The notes beneath the pieces were generated by a model. It searched no databases and was not told the DNA's origin. It was given only the letters and a program-made list of their open reading frames with translations. From Prochlorococcus sp. AG-347-J19 (GTDB lineage: Bacteria > Cyanobacteriota > Cyanobacteriia > PCC-6307 > Cyanobiaceae): 64,000 bases of DNA. This document shows positions 54,079 through 62,866 of the stretch, in pieces. Within the stretch, counting starts at the first letter, position 1. The number at the start of each line of letters is the position of its first letter. Both the position numbers and the translations under genes were made by a program. The DNA is taken from NCBI GenBank assembly GCA_003279015.1, contig QCBV01000001.1, positions 62,001-126,000 on the forward strand, read 5' to 3'.

Positions 54079-54618
54079 TTATAGCTCTAAAAGTCCATTT
54101 GGAGGATTGATGATTAGAAAATTATTTTTTATATCAACTATTGGTACTATTTCTTTAACAAATGGTATTAAAACTTTTTTTTGATTTTTAAATAGTTCAA
54201 TAACAAGTAAATTATTTTTCTCATTTTCTAAATTAATAACTTTCCCAATTGTTTTTAATTCATCATTTTCTAAATTCTTAACCTCCAGATTTATAAGTTC
54301 CATTAAGTGGTATTCTTCCTTTTTTAATTTGGGCAGTTTGTCAGTCTTTACAAGAATTCTAAATTTTTTAAGTTGTTCAGCATGATTTCTTGTATTTATT
54401 CCTTTGAGACTAACTATAAAGGTTTCTTTTCCAGGCTGTTTGAAACCAGATATAAGATCTATTTTTGAAGGAGGTTCATTTTCTTTTTGCAACCATCTTA
54501 TTCCAGGTTTTAGAAATCTTTCTTCAAAATCACTTAGAGATTTAACCTTTAACTGACCTTTAATTCCATGACATGATGTTATCAATCCAACAGTCAACCA
54601 TTCATTTTTATTTATCAT
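54079..54618 (-). CDS. rimM: Ribosome maturation factor RimM
   Basis: It assists late 30S subunit assembly near the 3' domain of 16S rRNA. The 179-residue protein has the N-terminal [24 protein letters not shown] segment (the family hallmark Gly-x-x-x-x-x-x-G-x-x-G) and the C-terminal PRC-barrel with [20 protein letters not shown] and [12 protein letters not shown]. It is divergent from ndhS, separated by 24 bases. Confidence 0.94.
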   Translation of the reverse strand: MINKNEWLTVGLITSCHGIKGQLKVKSLSDFEERFLKPGIRWLQKENEPPSKIDLISGFKQPGKETFIVSLKGINTRNHAEQLKKFRILVKTDKLPKLKKEEYHLMELINLEVKNLENDELKTIGKVINLENEKNNLLVIELFKNQKKVLIPFVKEIVPIVDIKNNFLIINPPNGLLEL

Positions 54619-54642
54619 ATATTATGTTAGAAAGATTGTTTT

Positions 54643-54828
54643 ATGGAATTATCTAATAAACCGATACTCCCAGGTTCTTTTGTTGTTGTAAAAGACACTA
54701 ACTCTATATATAGAGGATATAAAGGGTTTGTACAGAGAGTGACAAAAAAAAGGGCGGCTGTTCTATTCGAAGGGGGTAATTGGGATAAACTCATAACTTT
54801 TCACTTAACAAATTTAGAAATAGTATAA
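54643..54828 (+). CDS. ndhS: NAD(P)H dehydrogenase-like complex subunit S (DUF3252)
   Basis: This small SH3-like subunit of the photosynthetic NDH-1 complex helps form the ferredoxin-binding site for cyclic electron flow. The 61-residue protein has the family pattern PGSFVVVKDTNSIYRGYKGFVQRVTKK followed by AAVLFEGGNWDKLITF, which is very similar to the cyanobacterial Ssl0352 type. It lies alone between divergent rimM and convergent rnc, with only 3 bases to the rnc stop, so transcription in both directions meets here. Confidence 0.87.
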   Translation: MELSNKPILPGSFVVVKDTNSIYRGYKGFVQRVTKKRAAVLFEGGNWDKLITFHLTNLEIV

Positions 54829-54831
54829 AAA

Positions 54832-55581
54832 TTAGATTTTACCTATAGCTATAAATTTTTCTATCAAAACTCTAGCTGCATTTGTTTCTGCTTGTTTATG
54901 AGATTTGCCAAATGCAGATGATTCTTTTAATCCTTCGATAAATATATCGCAAGAAAATCTTTTAGGGTCTCCATTTTTCTTTGAAATTTCGATTATTTTA
55001 TAAACTGGCAAATCAAAACCTTTACTTTGACACCACTCTTGCAATACTGTCTTAGATTTGAATTTATATGGGGCGTTTAAAAATATTTCTGAATCTTCTT
55101 CCCAAATATCATCTAGCCAAAGATTTACTTCTTGAATAGAATTAAAGCATTTGTAAATGGCACCGATTAAAGCCTCTGTAGCTTCACCGATAATAGTATT
55201 TTTTGAATTTTCATCACCAAGAGCTTTAGGTCCTCTTATTATTAATTTCTCTATATCAATTCTTTCTCCTAATTTAGTTAACCATTCATCACTTACAATT
55301 TGTGCTCTTAGCTCTGATCTTTCTCCTACACTCAATTGAGGATATTTTTTTTCAATAAAATTAGATGCAGCTAATCTGAGTACTGCATCTCCGAAAAATT
55401 CTAGTTTTTCGTAATTTGTTATTTTATCCTCTGAAGAATGGATAAATACTTGATTAAAATTTTGTATAACTTCAGTATTTTGTGTTCTAATTATTTCAGA
55501 AAATCTTTTAGATTCAATATTTAGAGACTTTAAAAAAGTTGTTATTTGGTTTATTCTCTTGGCGTTAATTATATTTGTCAT
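54832..55581 (-). CDS. rnc: Ribonuclease III
   Basis: It cleaves double-stranded RNA, including rRNA precursors. The 249-residue protein has the catalytic signature EKLEFFGDAV (58-67), which includes the metal-binding acidic residues E61 and D65, a second acidic site in GEATEALIGA, and a C-terminal double-stranded RNA-binding domain (about 170-245). Its start codon lies only about 26 bases downstream of the mature 3' end of the RNase P RNA gene on the same strand, so a joint transcript is likely. Confidence 0.96.
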   Translation of the reverse strand: MTNIINAKRINQITTFLKSLNIESKRFSEIIRTQNTEVIQNFNQVFIHSSEDKITNYEKLEFFGDAVLRLAASNFIEKKYPQLSVGERSELRAQIVSDEWLTKLGERIDIEKLIIRGPKALGDENSKNTIIGEATEALIGAIYKCFNSIQEVNLWLDDIWEEDSEIFLNAPYKFKSKTVLQEWCQSKGFDLPVYKIIEISKKNGDPKRFSCDIFIEGLKESSAFGKSHKQAETNAARVLIEKFIAIGKI

Positions 55582-55606
55582 CTGATTTTAATAATCACAA
55601 CAATTA

Positions 55607-55981
55607 GTAAAGCAGGTCATAAGCCGGGTTCTGTTCATCTAAATTAGATGGGCAATCATCTATCTAGGGCTGGAATTACTTCACAGTCTCAAGCGGCGCT
55701 TAAAAGCAGATCGCGTAATGGTCATAAATCTACTTAGCCTTGCTCCCGCCGGGGTTTACCTAGCCAACACTTCTCAATGTTGCTGGTGCGCTCTTACCGC
55801 ACCCTTGCACCCTTGCCATACATAAAGTATTAGGCGGTATGTTTCTGTGGCACTATCCTCACGGTTACCCGCACTGGGCATTACCCAGCAAGCCTGACCA
55901 TGTGGGAGCCCGGACTTTCCTCAAGAAGTTTTATTTTGTTTCCAAAATAAAACTTTCTCGCGATTGCCTCTCCTGCTTTCA
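55607..55981 (-). ncRNA. rnpB: RNase P RNA (type A)
   Basis: This is the catalytic RNA that removes 5' leaders from tRNA precursors. On the minus strand the 5' AAAGCAGG pairs with 3' CCTGCTTT (helix P1), and the conserved core GAGGAAAGTCCGGGC and the 3' GAACCCGGCTTA are present. Helix P3 is an unusually long AT-rich hairpin, AAGTTTTATTTTG / CAAAATAAAACTT, capped by a GAAA tetraloop. The end positions are estimated from P1. tRNA-Arg lies 38 bases upstream on the opposite strand, and rnc is directly downstream. Confidence 0.96.
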
Positions 55982-56018
55982 TTTAGCATAATGCTTAATA
56001 CTCCAAAAATCATCTATT

Positions 56019-56092
<74 letters not shown>

Positions 56093-56170
56093 TAAAAATA
56101 AAAAACTATATGTAGTATGTGTGCAAACTTGCTACTCTCTAGCTAGCGTATAGTTAGTAGTAAATCTTTT

Positions 56171-56503
56171 ATGGCAAAGTTGCATGATATGCGTTTAAAG
56201 CTTCTAATTCAACAAGAGCATGAACGCATTTCTAAATCCCAACCTAATGATTTAGATCTTTCAATAGTTCAAGCAAGATGCCTGTGTTGGCTTGCTTTAT
56301 TGGCGGAAGCTCACGAAGATCAAGCAAATGATGCAGAAAAAAGAGGCGATGCCGAGCAAGCAATGGGATGGTTTGCTGATTCTATGAGACTAAGAGATGT
56401 TATTAATTTGGTTACGAGTATTGAGATACCTTTGCCAGATAGTCCGGATTCCCTTGATGAAAATGACGAATTATTGGATGGCCCTACAATTTTGCCCAAA
56501 TAG
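56171..56503 (+). CDS. Conserved cyanobacterial protein of unknown function, 110 residues
   Basis: I do not recognise a family. The 110-residue protein is helical in pattern: a charged N-terminus (LHDMRLKLLIQQEHERI), a central stretch with two close cysteines absent from its other part (ARCLCWLALLAEAHEDQANDAEKRGDAEQAMGWFADSMRLRDVI), and an acidic tail (PDSPDSLDENDELLDG). The central Ala-rich repeat resembles a single TPR-like helix pair. No signal peptide or membrane helix is seen. It lies between tRNA-Arg and the next hypothetical gene on the same strand. Confidence 0.65.
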   Translation: MAKLHDMRLKLLIQQEHERISKSQPNDLDLSIVQARCLCWLALLAEAHEDQANDAEKRGDAEQAMGWFADSMRLRDVINLVTSIEIPLPDSPDSLDENDELLDGPTILPK

Positions 56504-56534
56504 TGAGATGATATAGAAAGAATTATTTTTTCTT

Positions 56535-56990
56535 TTGACTGAAGAACCATGTCAATGCTCTGATTGTCAGAGATTTTATAAAGAGCATGATCGTCTAATT
56601 AGAGAATTTCCTACTTTTAAGCAGCAACAAGAATTAAATTGGGCGTCTATTCAATCGTTTAGAACTCTATGTACTAAGGTAACTGATGAGCTGCAGAGAG
56701 AATTATCTGAAAGAGAATCAAATGAAGATACCAGTGCAAAAGAAATACATATTTCTGATACAGAAATTACTGAAGCTTTAGATGAATTGGAGAGTGTTAA
56801 TGCCTATTTATATTCAATTGAAGCACTAATGGAAAGAATATTTGATACAAAAATTTCAAACAATATTGAATCAAAATTTAAAGAAATTGCAAATGAATTG
56901 GCCCCAGACCCATTAAATATGGATAGATTAATCTTAAATAGATTATTTCATCAAACCCCAGATTCACCAGATAAAAAAAATATTAATTAG
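56535..56990 (+). CDS. Conserved hypothetical protein with N-terminal CxCxxC
   Basis: I do not recognise a family. The 151-residue protein begins at a TTG (no ATG is suitably placed) and carries a cysteine cluster near the start (C6, C8, C11 in PCQCSDCQRF) followed by a long, charged, mostly helical part with coiled-coil-like heptads (TKVTDELQRELSERESNE, LDELESVNAYLYSIEALMERI). The three cysteines could bind metal, but a fourth ligand is not evident. It converges on glgP and the two stop regions overlap by 8 bases. Confidence 0.6.
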   Translation: MTEEPCQCSDCQRFYKEHDRLIREFPTFKQQQELNWASIQSFRTLCTKVTDELQRELSERESNEDTSAKEIHISDTEITEALDELESVNAYLYSIEALMERIFDTKISNNIESKFKEIANELAPDPLNMDRLILNRLFHQTPDSPDKKNIN

Positions 56991-59529
56991 TTAATTCTTC
57001 GACGTCGCAAGTAATTTCAACTGGCATTGGAGAGACTTTCCAAATAGATTTACAGTACTCTCTAATAGATCTATCAGAAGAAAAATATCCTGATCTAGCA
57101 GTATTTAATAATGCCATTTTATTCCAAGATTTTTTATTATTCCAGCATTCACTAACCACATCCTGTTTATTTAAGTAGTCTTCAAAGTCAGCCATAACAA
57201 AAAATGGATCATGTCCAGTTAAGCTATTTAATAAAGGTTTAAATAATTCTTTATCTCCATTGCTAAAGTGGCCAATTTCAATTAAACGTATAACCTCTTT
57301 AAGCTCTGGACATTGATCAATAAAAGTTTTGGGAGAGTAGTTATTATTTTTTAAGTCCATAATTTCGCTTTCAGTTTTACCAAAAAGAAAGAAATTCTCT
57401 TTTTTGACAAGATCTCTTAATTCCACATTTGCTCCATCTAAGGTTCCAATCGTTAACGCTCCATTCATGGCAAACTTCATATTTCCAGTTCCAGATGCTT
57501 CTTTTCCAGCAGTTGAGATTTGTTCTGAAAGATCCGTTGCGGGATAAACTATTTCACCAAGTTTAACGTTATAGTCTGGTAGAAAAACAACTCTTAATAA
57601 GCCATCCATGTCTGGATCAGAATTAACTACATCAGCAATACCATTAATGAATCTAATCATCAGCTTTGCCATAAAGTAACCAGGTGCAGCTTTACCTCCG
57701 AATATTATTGTTCTTGGGACTTCATACTTGTTTGTGCCATTTTTGATTCTTAAATATTGGGCAATAATTTGTAGGGCGTTTAGATGTTGCCTTTTATATT
57801 GATGAATTCTTTTTACTTGAACATCAAATAAACTTGATGGATCCACAAGTATTCCAGTTTTAGAATGGATAAAGCTAGCTAATTTTCTTTTGCCATTAAG
57901 TTTGGTTTCCTCAAATCTTTGCAAAAAATTATTATCATCTTTTTTTTCTTCTAACTTCTTAAGAAGTTCCATATTTGTTATCCAGTTTGGACCAACTTCT
58001 TCTTCTAAAAGGTTCGATAGTGATGGATTAGATAGGGCGACCCATCTCCTTGGAGTAACTCCATTAGTTACATTTGTAAATTTTTCAGGCCACAGAGCTG
58101 CAAATTCAGGGAGAAGTTGTCTTTTTATTAGATCTGAGTGGAGAGCTGCAACACCATTTATGTGATGTGCTCCAATTGTAGCTAAATGAGCCATCCGAAC
58201 TGATTTGGAGCCTTCTTCATCAATTATTGAGAGTTTTTGAAGGATTTTGTCATCACCAGGATAACGTAGTCTTAATTGTTGTAGAAATCTCCAATTAATT
58301 TCATAAATAATTTCTAAATGTCGAGGAAGAAGATCATTAAATAAATTTAAATCCCATTTCTCTAAAGCTTCTGGCAGTAATGTGTGGTTGGTATATGCAA
58401 CTGAGGAAGTTGTTATGTTCCAAGCTTTATCCCAACCTATATGATATTGGTCAATAAGAAGTCGCATTAATTCTGCAACTGCTATGGCAGGATGGGTATC
58501 ATTTAATTGGACTGTCCAATGCTTAGGGAATTCTGTTATTGGTATTGATCTTTTCTCAAGGCTTCTCAACATATCCTGAAGAGAACAACTTACAAAAAAG
58601 TGTTGTTGTTTGAGTCTTAATCTTCTACCTTCGTCGGTTCCATCATTTGGATATAGAACTTTTGAAAGAGTTTCAGAGGCAACTTTTTCTTCTACCGCTC
58701 CATAATAATCACCAATATTGAAAGCATAAAAGTCAAAACTCTCTGTTGCATCAGCTCTCCATAATCTTAATCTGTCACATGTATTTACCCTGTATCCTAA
58801 GACTGGAACATCATGAGGGACACCAATTGCATGTTCAGAAGGTATCCATCTTGATCTGTAGTTTCCTTTATCGTCCCTATAACTTTCAGTTCTTCCTCCA
58901 AAGCCAACAAAACATGATTCATCAGGTTGTGGAAGTTCCCAAGGCCATCCACCTTTTAGCCATTTGTCAGTAACTTCAACTTGCCAACCATCTCTGATTA
59001 ATTGATTGAATATGCCAAATTCGTAGCGAATACCATAACCAACTGCTGGTACTTGTAGAGATGCTAATGATTCCATATAACATGCAGCAAGTCTACCAAG
59101 ACCCCCATTACCTAATCCAGGTTCTTCTTCTACTTCGAGTATTGTAGAGAGAGATTCAATCCCAAATCTTTTTAATGCATCTTCCGCCTCTTGAGTGATT
59201 CCAAGGTTGAGGAGGTTATTACTTAGTTGAGGACCTATTAAAAATTCTGCCGATAAGTAAGCTACAGTTTTTTGTGGTTTTTTTCTTATTACCTCCTGGC
59301 TGGCCAAGTATCTTGTCATTAGCCTATCTTTAACTGCGTAACTCAAAGCCATATATAAGTCGTGAGGACTTGCAGAGGTTGCTAACTTTCCAAGAGTGTA
59401 GAAAAGATGGGCTGTCATCCCTTGAAAAACAGCATCTGAATCCATCCCAGCTTTCTCAGGATCTAAATAGCAGCCTGGTGTAGGCAAGCGCAGATCAAAG
59501 GGTTCGTTGGAATTCATTGGATTAGCCAT
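56983..59529 (-). CDS. glgP: Glycogen/starch phosphorylase
   Basis: This PLP enzyme releases glucose-1-phosphate from the non-reducing ends of glycogen. The 848-residue protein has the phosphorylase landmarks LGNGGLGRLAACYMESLASLQ, the active-site region (NDTHPAIAVAELMR, TNGVTPRRW) and the PLP Lys K685 in GTGNMKFAMNGALTIGTLDGANVE. It is near family length. It is divergent from the antiporter gene with 149 bases between. A regulatory phosphorylation site as in animals is not evident. Confidence 0.97.
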   Translation of the reverse strand: MANPMNSNEPFDLRLPTPGCYLDPEKAGMDSDAVFQGMTAHLFYTLGKLATSASPHDLYMALSYAVKDRLMTRYLASQEVIRKKPQKTVAYLSAEFLIGPQLSNNLLNLGITQEAEDALKRFGIESLSTILEVEEEPGLGNGGLGRLAACYMESLASLQVPAVGYGIRYEFGIFNQLIRDGWQVEVTDKWLKGGWPWELPQPDESCFVGFGGRTESYRDDKGNYRSRWIPSEHAIGVPHDVPVLGYRVNTCDRLRLWRADATESFDFYAFNIGDYYGAVEEKVASETLSKVLYPNDGTDEGRRLRLKQQHFFVSCSLQDMLRSLEKRSIPITEFPKHWTVQLNDTHPAIAVAELMRLLIDQYHIGWDKAWNITTSSVAYTNHTLLPEALEKWDLNLFNDLLPRHLEIIYEINWRFLQQLRLRYPGDDKILQKLSIIDEEGSKSVRMAHLATIGAHHINGVAALHSDLIKRQLLPEFAALWPEKFTNVTNGVTPRRWVALSNPSLSNLLEEEVGPNWITNMELLKKLEEKKDDNNFLQRFEETKLNGKRKLASFIHSKTGILVDPSSLFDVQVKRIHQYKRQHLNALQIIAQYLRIKNGTNKYEVPRTIIFGGKAAPGYFMAKLMIRFINGIADVVNSDPDMDGLLRVVFLPDYNVKLGEIVYPATDLSEQISTAGKEASGTGNMKFAMNGALTIGTLDGANVELRDLVKKENFFLFGKTESEIMDLKNNNYSPKTFIDQCPELKEVIRLIEIGHFSNGDKELFKPLLNSLTGHDPFFVMADFEDYLNKQDVVSECWNNKKSWNKMALLNTARSGYFSSDRSIREYCKSIWKVSPMPVEITCDVEELTN

Positions 59530-59636
59530 ATAACAGACAATAGCTATTTTTAAGAAAATTTCTTTGTTGTAACTTCAGATCCACACTTGTTGAGTATTTT
59601 TGCTTTTTTCTTACATATTTCTTAAAGTGGGCCCTC

Positions 59637-59670
59637 AATAAACTATCTTCCAATTAGGTAGTTTATTTTT
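59637..59670 (+). terminator. Terminator-like hairpin in the antiporter leader
   Basis: An 11-base-pair stem AATAAACTATC / GGTAGTTTATT (one G-U pair) with a 9-base loop TTCCAATTA is followed by a run of five T (59666-59670). It lies 8 bases before the antiporter start codon, between two divergent genes, so it cannot terminate either of them in the normal way. It may be an attenuator, the end of a small RNA, or a structured leader. Confidence 0.55.
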
Positions 59671-59678
59671 ACACTTAA

Positions 59679-61046
59679 ATGTACTCTTTACTTGCTGAAT
59701 TAAGTGCACATGATTTAGAAGTTGCTGAAACGTTGATCGGAGTTATAAGATTTTTATTGATCTTTTTAGCCGCAAGAGCATTAGCAGAAGTATTAGTAAG
59801 ACTAAGTTTGCCAACGATTGTAGGTGAGCTTCTTGCAGGGGTTGTAATAGGAGCATCAGGATTCCATTTATTAATACCTCCCTCAGCTGGAACTGAACTA
59901 AATGAGGGACTTGTAAATTTTATTAGTTCATTAGCGTCAATCCCCCCAGAAGCAGTGCCTGATGTTTATTTCGAAAGTTTTCCATCTCTTCAAGCAGTAG
60001 CAACTCTAGGATTATATGCTCTTTTATTTTTAACAGGACTAGAAAGTGAGTTAGAGGAATTAGTAGCTGTAGGAGCACAGGCTTTCACTGTTGCTATGGC
60101 TGGTGTGATTTTACCTTTTGCTTTTGGAACTCTTGGATTAATGTTTATTTTCCAAGTAGATCTAATTCCAGCAGTCTTTGCTGGAGCATCTATGACAGCA
60201 ACAAGTATAGGAATTACTGCAAGTGTTTTTGGTGAGTTGGGATATTTAAAAACTAGAGAAGGACAAATTGTTATTGGTGCAGCAGTGTTAGATGATATCT
60301 TGGGAATTGTTATTCTGGCAGTTGTAGTCGCCCTTGCTGCCGGAGGTTCTTTAGAAATTGCTCCTATCGTTAAATTGGTTGCAGCAGCTGTAGTATTTGT
60401 TATTGCTGCTATTGCATTAAGTAGAACAGCTGCTCCAGGTTTTGATTGGTTATTAGATAGATTAAAGGCTCCTGGAGCCGTAGTGGTTGCTTCTTTTGTG
60501 ATACTTGTATTGTGTTGTTTCGTGGCAACAGCCATTGGATTGGAAGCGGCTTTGGGTGCTTTTGCAGCTGGATTAATCCTAAGTAGTTCTAAAAATAATC
60601 ACGCAATTCAACAATCAGTTTTACCTTTAGTATCCTTATTCGCAACTATTTTCTTTGTATTAGTAGGAGCGGGAATGGATTTATCAGTTATCAATCCACT
60701 TGATCCAACAAGTAGGTCAGCTCTTGTAGTTGCAGGATTTTTATTAGTTGTCGCAATTATTGGAAAAATTGCAGCAGGATGGGTATTTTCTAGTGATAAA
60801 CCTACAAACAGATTAGTAGTAGGGTTGGGTATGATGCCTAGAGGAGAGGTTGGTTTAATTTTCCTTGGATTAGGAACAAGCGCTAAGTTGTTAACTCCTT
60901 CTCTTGAAGCAGCTATTTTATTAATGGTTATTGGAACAACATTTCTTGCACCTGTTCTATTGAGAATTGTCCTAAAAGATAAGCCCCCAAATGATGGCAA
61001 TAAAATTTCAGATGATGTTGCAGCTGATCCTGTGGGTCTTCTTTAG
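59679..61046 (+). CDS. CPA2-type cation/proton antiporter
   Basis: This is a monovalent cation/H+ antiporter of the NapA/KefB/NhaS3 superfamily, located in the plasma or thylakoid membrane. The 455-residue protein has 12-13 hydrophobic segments, with GELLAGVVIGASG, LYALLFLTGLESELEEL, the probable ion-site segment AVLDDILGIV with two adjacent acidic residues, and a C-terminal MMPRGEVGLIF motif. No cytoplasmic TrkA-N or Usp domain follows the membrane part. The ion (Na+ or K+) is not told by sequence. Confidence 0.9.
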   Translation: MYSLLAELSAHDLEVAETLIGVIRFLLIFLAARALAEVLVRLSLPTIVGELLAGVVIGASGFHLLIPPSAGTELNEGLVNFISSLASIPPEAVPDVYFESFPSLQAVATLGLYALLFLTGLESELEELVAVGAQAFTVAMAGVILPFAFGTLGLMFIFQVDLIPAVFAGASMTATSIGITASVFGELGYLKTREGQIVIGAAVLDDILGIVILAVVVALAAGGSLEIAPIVKLVAAAVVFVIAAIALSRTAAPGFDWLLDRLKAPGAVVVASFVILVLCCFVATAIGLEAALGAFAAGLILSSSKNNHAIQQSVLPLVSLFATIFFVLVGAGMDLSVINPLDPTSRSALVVAGFLLVVAIIGKIAAGWVFSSDKPTNRLVVGLGMMPRGEVGLIFLGLGTSAKLLTPSLEAAILLMVIGTTFLAPVLLRIVLKDKPPNDGNKISDDVAADPVGLL

Positions 61047-61090
61047 GAAATAAGTTTATTAGAATCAAAAAAATAAAAAGTCTTTAATAA

Positions 61091-61990
61091 ATGGAAAAAT
61101 CAGCTCTGATAGGTAGTGATGTTAATTATGACTGGAATTTTTTAAATTACCCAATACATACTGTTTCTGCTAAGCCTGAACAAACATCAAAAGAATACGC
61201 AATTTTATTAATTCATGGTTTCGGTGCTTCTACGGATCATTGGAGATTTAATATCCCTGTTTTAAGTAAAAAATATGAAGTTCACGCTATGGATTTACTC
61301 GGCTTTGGAAAAAGTCCTAAGCCTCAAGACGTCGATTACTCAGGATCATTATGGAAAGATCAAGTTGTAGCATATGTTAAAGAGAAAATAAAAAAACCTA
61401 CAATTGTTGTTGGAAATTCACTAGGTGGTTATGCAGCATTAGCAGCTGGTGCAGAATTAAATGAGCTAAACGCAGGAGTGATATTACTCAATGCTGCTGG
61501 ATATTTTAGTGAAGAAAAAACTATCAAAAAGAATATGTTGCAAACTTCAATTGAAACAGTTGCTGGCATATTTTTGAAAAATATTGTTCTTCAACGTTTG
61601 ATTTTTGAGAATATGAGAAATCCAAAAAATATTAAAAAAACTTTGAATCAAGTTTATGTCGATAAAAAAAATGTTGATGATTTTTTAGTTGAGTCAATAA
61701 GGAAGCCTTCTCTAGATTTCGGTGCTTTTAATGTTTTTAGGAGTGTATTTAACCCATCAGGTCCTCAAGGATTGCCGTTGGATAAGCTATTCGCAAAACT
61801 AACTGCACCATTATTACTTCTCTGGGGAGGTAAAGATCCATGGATGAATACTCCAAAAAAAAGAAATCTTTATAAAAAATTTACACCAAAAAATACAAAG
61901 GAAATTATCCTTGATGCAGGACATTGTCCTCATGATGAGATACCTGAATTAGTGAATCAGCATATTTTGGATTGGGTTGATTCTCTTTAA
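61091..61990 (+). CDS. Alpha/beta-fold hydrolase
   Basis: The 299-residue protein has HGFGASTDHWRF (42 onward), the nucleophile elbow GNSLGG with S110, WGGKDPW with the probable catalytic Asp and AGHCPHDE with the catalytic His. These motifs are shared with the hydrolase at 32617-33531, so the two are paralogues. A role in pigment or lipid metabolism is plausible by comparison with plant homologues but not shown. It is 44 bases downstream of the antiporter and 9 bases before the epimerase-like gene. Confidence 0.88.
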   Translation: MEKSALIGSDVNYDWNFLNYPIHTVSAKPEQTSKEYAILLIHGFGASTDHWRFNIPVLSKKYEVHAMDLLGFGKSPKPQDVDYSGSLWKDQVVAYVKEKIKKPTIVVGNSLGGYAALAAGAELNELNAGVILLNAAGYFSEEKTIKKNMLQTSIETVAGIFLKNIVLQRLIFENMRNPKNIKKTLNQVYVDKKNVDDFLVESIRKPSLDFGAFNVFRSVFNPSGPQGLPLDKLFAKLTAPLLLLWGGKDPWMNTPKKRNLYKKFTPKNTKEIILDAGHCPHDEIPELVNQHILDWVDSL

Positions 61991-61999
61991 GTAATAATT

Positions 62000-62854
62000 G
62001 TGAAACTTGAACTATCTAATAAAGACCAAGGAATTTTTGTCTTTCAAATAGATAAAAATAACTACATTAAATTTTGTCCCGAAAGAGGAGGAGTCATAAC
62101 AAATTGGGTTTCGGATGGTAATGAAATACTTTATTTCGATGAAAAAAGATTTATGGACAAGTCAAAAAGTATTAGGGGAGGCATTCCAATCTTGTTTCCA
62201 ATTTGTGGAAATCTCAATAACTCTAGTTCAGTATTCGGAAATGGTTATTTGCAATTACCACAACATGGTTTCGCTAGGGATTTGCAATGGCAATACTCAT
62301 TTAATGAAAATGAAAAATTTTTATGCTTATTCTTAAATTCATCAAAAAAAACCAAAAAATATTATCCTTTCGATTTTGAACTAAGAATACAAGTTATCTT
62401 AAAGATTAACTGTTTAGAATTTCAAATTAAAATCCTAAACAAAACAGACTTTGCTATGCCTATAAATTTAGGTTTGCATCCTTATTTTAATGTTTCAGAT
62501 TTCAAAAATTTAGAGTTTATCGATAATCCACTTAATTGTCAGGATCAAGAAAAAAATACTATAAGTAATACTTTGGATAAATTAAACAAAATTAATTTAG
62601 GGGTTGATCTACTTATGTATACTGCAGGTAGAAGCTCTTTTCGAGACAAAATTTTTAAACGAGAGGTAATTTTAAATCATCCATATCCTTTTGATTTAGG
62701 TGTTATTTGGAGTGATCCTCCAAGAAGAATGATATGTCTCGAACCTTGGACTAGTCCAAGAAATTCTTTTGTTGATGGATTTAGAAAAATTATGATTCCT
62801 TCAAATGATAGTAAAAGGTTAAATGCATCAATACAAATAAAATCTCTTAAATAA
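62000..62854 (+). CDS. Aldose 1-epimerase-like protein (YeaD/galactose mutarotase family)
   Basis: The 284-residue protein probably interconverts anomers of hexoses or hexose-6-phosphates. It contains ERGGVITNWV, RGGIPILFPICG, LPQHGFARDLQW with the conserved His, INLGLHPYF with the second His, and the VIWSDPPRRMICLEPW end. This arrangement is closest to the D-hexose-6-phosphate mutarotase (YeaD) subfamily. The start is a GTG 9 bases after the hydrolase stop, which suggests a cotranscribed pair. Confidence 0.87.
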   Translation: MKLELSNKDQGIFVFQIDKNNYIKFCPERGGVITNWVSDGNEILYFDEKRFMDKSKSIRGGIPILFPICGNLNNSSSVFGNGYLQLPQHGFARDLQWQYSFNENEKFLCLFLNSSKKTKKYYPFDFELRIQVILKINCLEFQIKILNKTDFAMPINLGLHPYFNVSDFKNLEFIDNPLNCQDQEKNTISNTLDKLNKINLGVDLLMYTAGRSSFRDKIFKREVILNHPYPFDLGVIWSDPPRRMICLEPWTSPRNSFVDGFRKIMIPSNDSKRLNASIQIKSLK

Positions 62855-62866
62855 TTATGCAATCTT

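Noticed and set aside
59990-60535. Long minus-strand open frame (about 181 codons) opposite the antiporter
   Set aside because: It is the antisense shadow of a GC-biased membrane-protein gene, with low-complexity Ala/Thr/Ile content and no recognisable domain.
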